In this document: positions 22,321-22,371 of the stretch, piece after piece
Position numbering within the stretch: the first letter of the stretch is position 1
Layout of the letters: each line of letters begins with the position of its first letter
IMG/VR virus record: IMGVR_UViG_3300000115_000138
Span: 4,673-27,043 of that record
Direction: 5' to 3' (one strand)
From: a virus
DNA length: 22,371 nt
Translations under genes and position numbers: made by a program
The notes under the pieces: generated by a model
The model's database searches: none
What the model was told of the DNA's origin: nothing
The model's input: the letters and a program-made list of their open reading frames with translations, nothing else

Positions 22321-22371
22321 TTATATCCTCGCTATGTAAGATGTTTTCTTTAAATTATCATTAAGTTTTCT
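22321..22371 (-). CDS. C-terminal tail of an upstream gene, probably portal gp20
   Basis: The last 16 codons of a frame open to the window edge, ending ...KKTSYIARI and a TAA one base before the next ATG. By synteny with T4-type genomes (20-67-68-21) this should be the portal protein, but 16 residues do not identify it. Confidence 0.45.
   Translation of the reverse strand, partial: RKLNDNLKKTSYIARI

Overview
The window is a continuous piece of the core genome of a T4-like myovirus. All convincing genes lie on the minus strand, so transcription runs from high to low coordinates. The DNA is AT-rich and genes overlap or abut. The gene set fits a marine 'exo-T-even' phage of the cyanophage/pelagiphage type: phage hsp20, a short gp43, uvsX next to gp41, uvsY beside uvsW, sigma-70-like promoters and T4 late promoters (TATAAATA). 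No photosynthesis gene, tRNA gene, CRISPR array, insertion sequence or integrase was seen. The host cannot be named from the sequence.

Layout in transcription order. (1) 22371-18700: head module, with a short C-terminal tail of an upstream gene (probably portal gp20), two small prohead-locus proteins, protease gp21, scaffold gp22, major capsid gp23 and a strong intrinsic terminator. (2) 18686-18154: a T4 late promoter and one tail-tube-fold virion protein. (3) 18153-15620: recombination genes uvsY, a 43-residue ORF and uvsW, then an LSm-like small protein. (4) 15549-12125: late sigma factor gp55, then the gp47/gp46 recombination nuclease. (5) 12128-10841: canonical sigma-70 promoter, an 83-residue protein, sliding clamp gp45, a 71-residue paralogue of the first protein, terminator. 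(6) 10812-8121: clamp loader gp44, a four-helix membrane/coiled-coil protein, clamp loader gp62, translational repressor RegA. (7) 8115-7076: hsp20 and three tiny ORFs, two of them clear membrane peptides. (8) 6995-4525: DNA polymerase gp43. (9) 4501-1: a primase-like protein, recombinase UvsX, a small conserved protein, helicase gp41, a small membrane protein and an SleB-type cell-wall hydrolase that runs off the window.

How it works together: gp43, gp45, gp44/62 and gp41 form the replisome, perhaps with the primase-like protein. UvsX/UvsY/UvsW and gp46/47 support recombination-dependent replication. RegA would tune early mRNA translation. gp55 with gp45 would activate the TATAAATA promoters seen here at head and tail genes. 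gp43 and gp55 end in short hydrophobic tails of the clamp-binding kind.

Points deserving attention: several promoters are placed so that the predicted transcript starts at, or within a few bases of, the start codon (gp43, the primase-like gene, a prohead gene, perhaps the membrane gene). An ORF with a textbook ribosome binding site and a C-terminal hydrophobic segment is nested out of frame inside the hydrolase gene. A paralogous pair of small proteins flanks the clamp, and a membrane protein splits the two clamp-loader genes.
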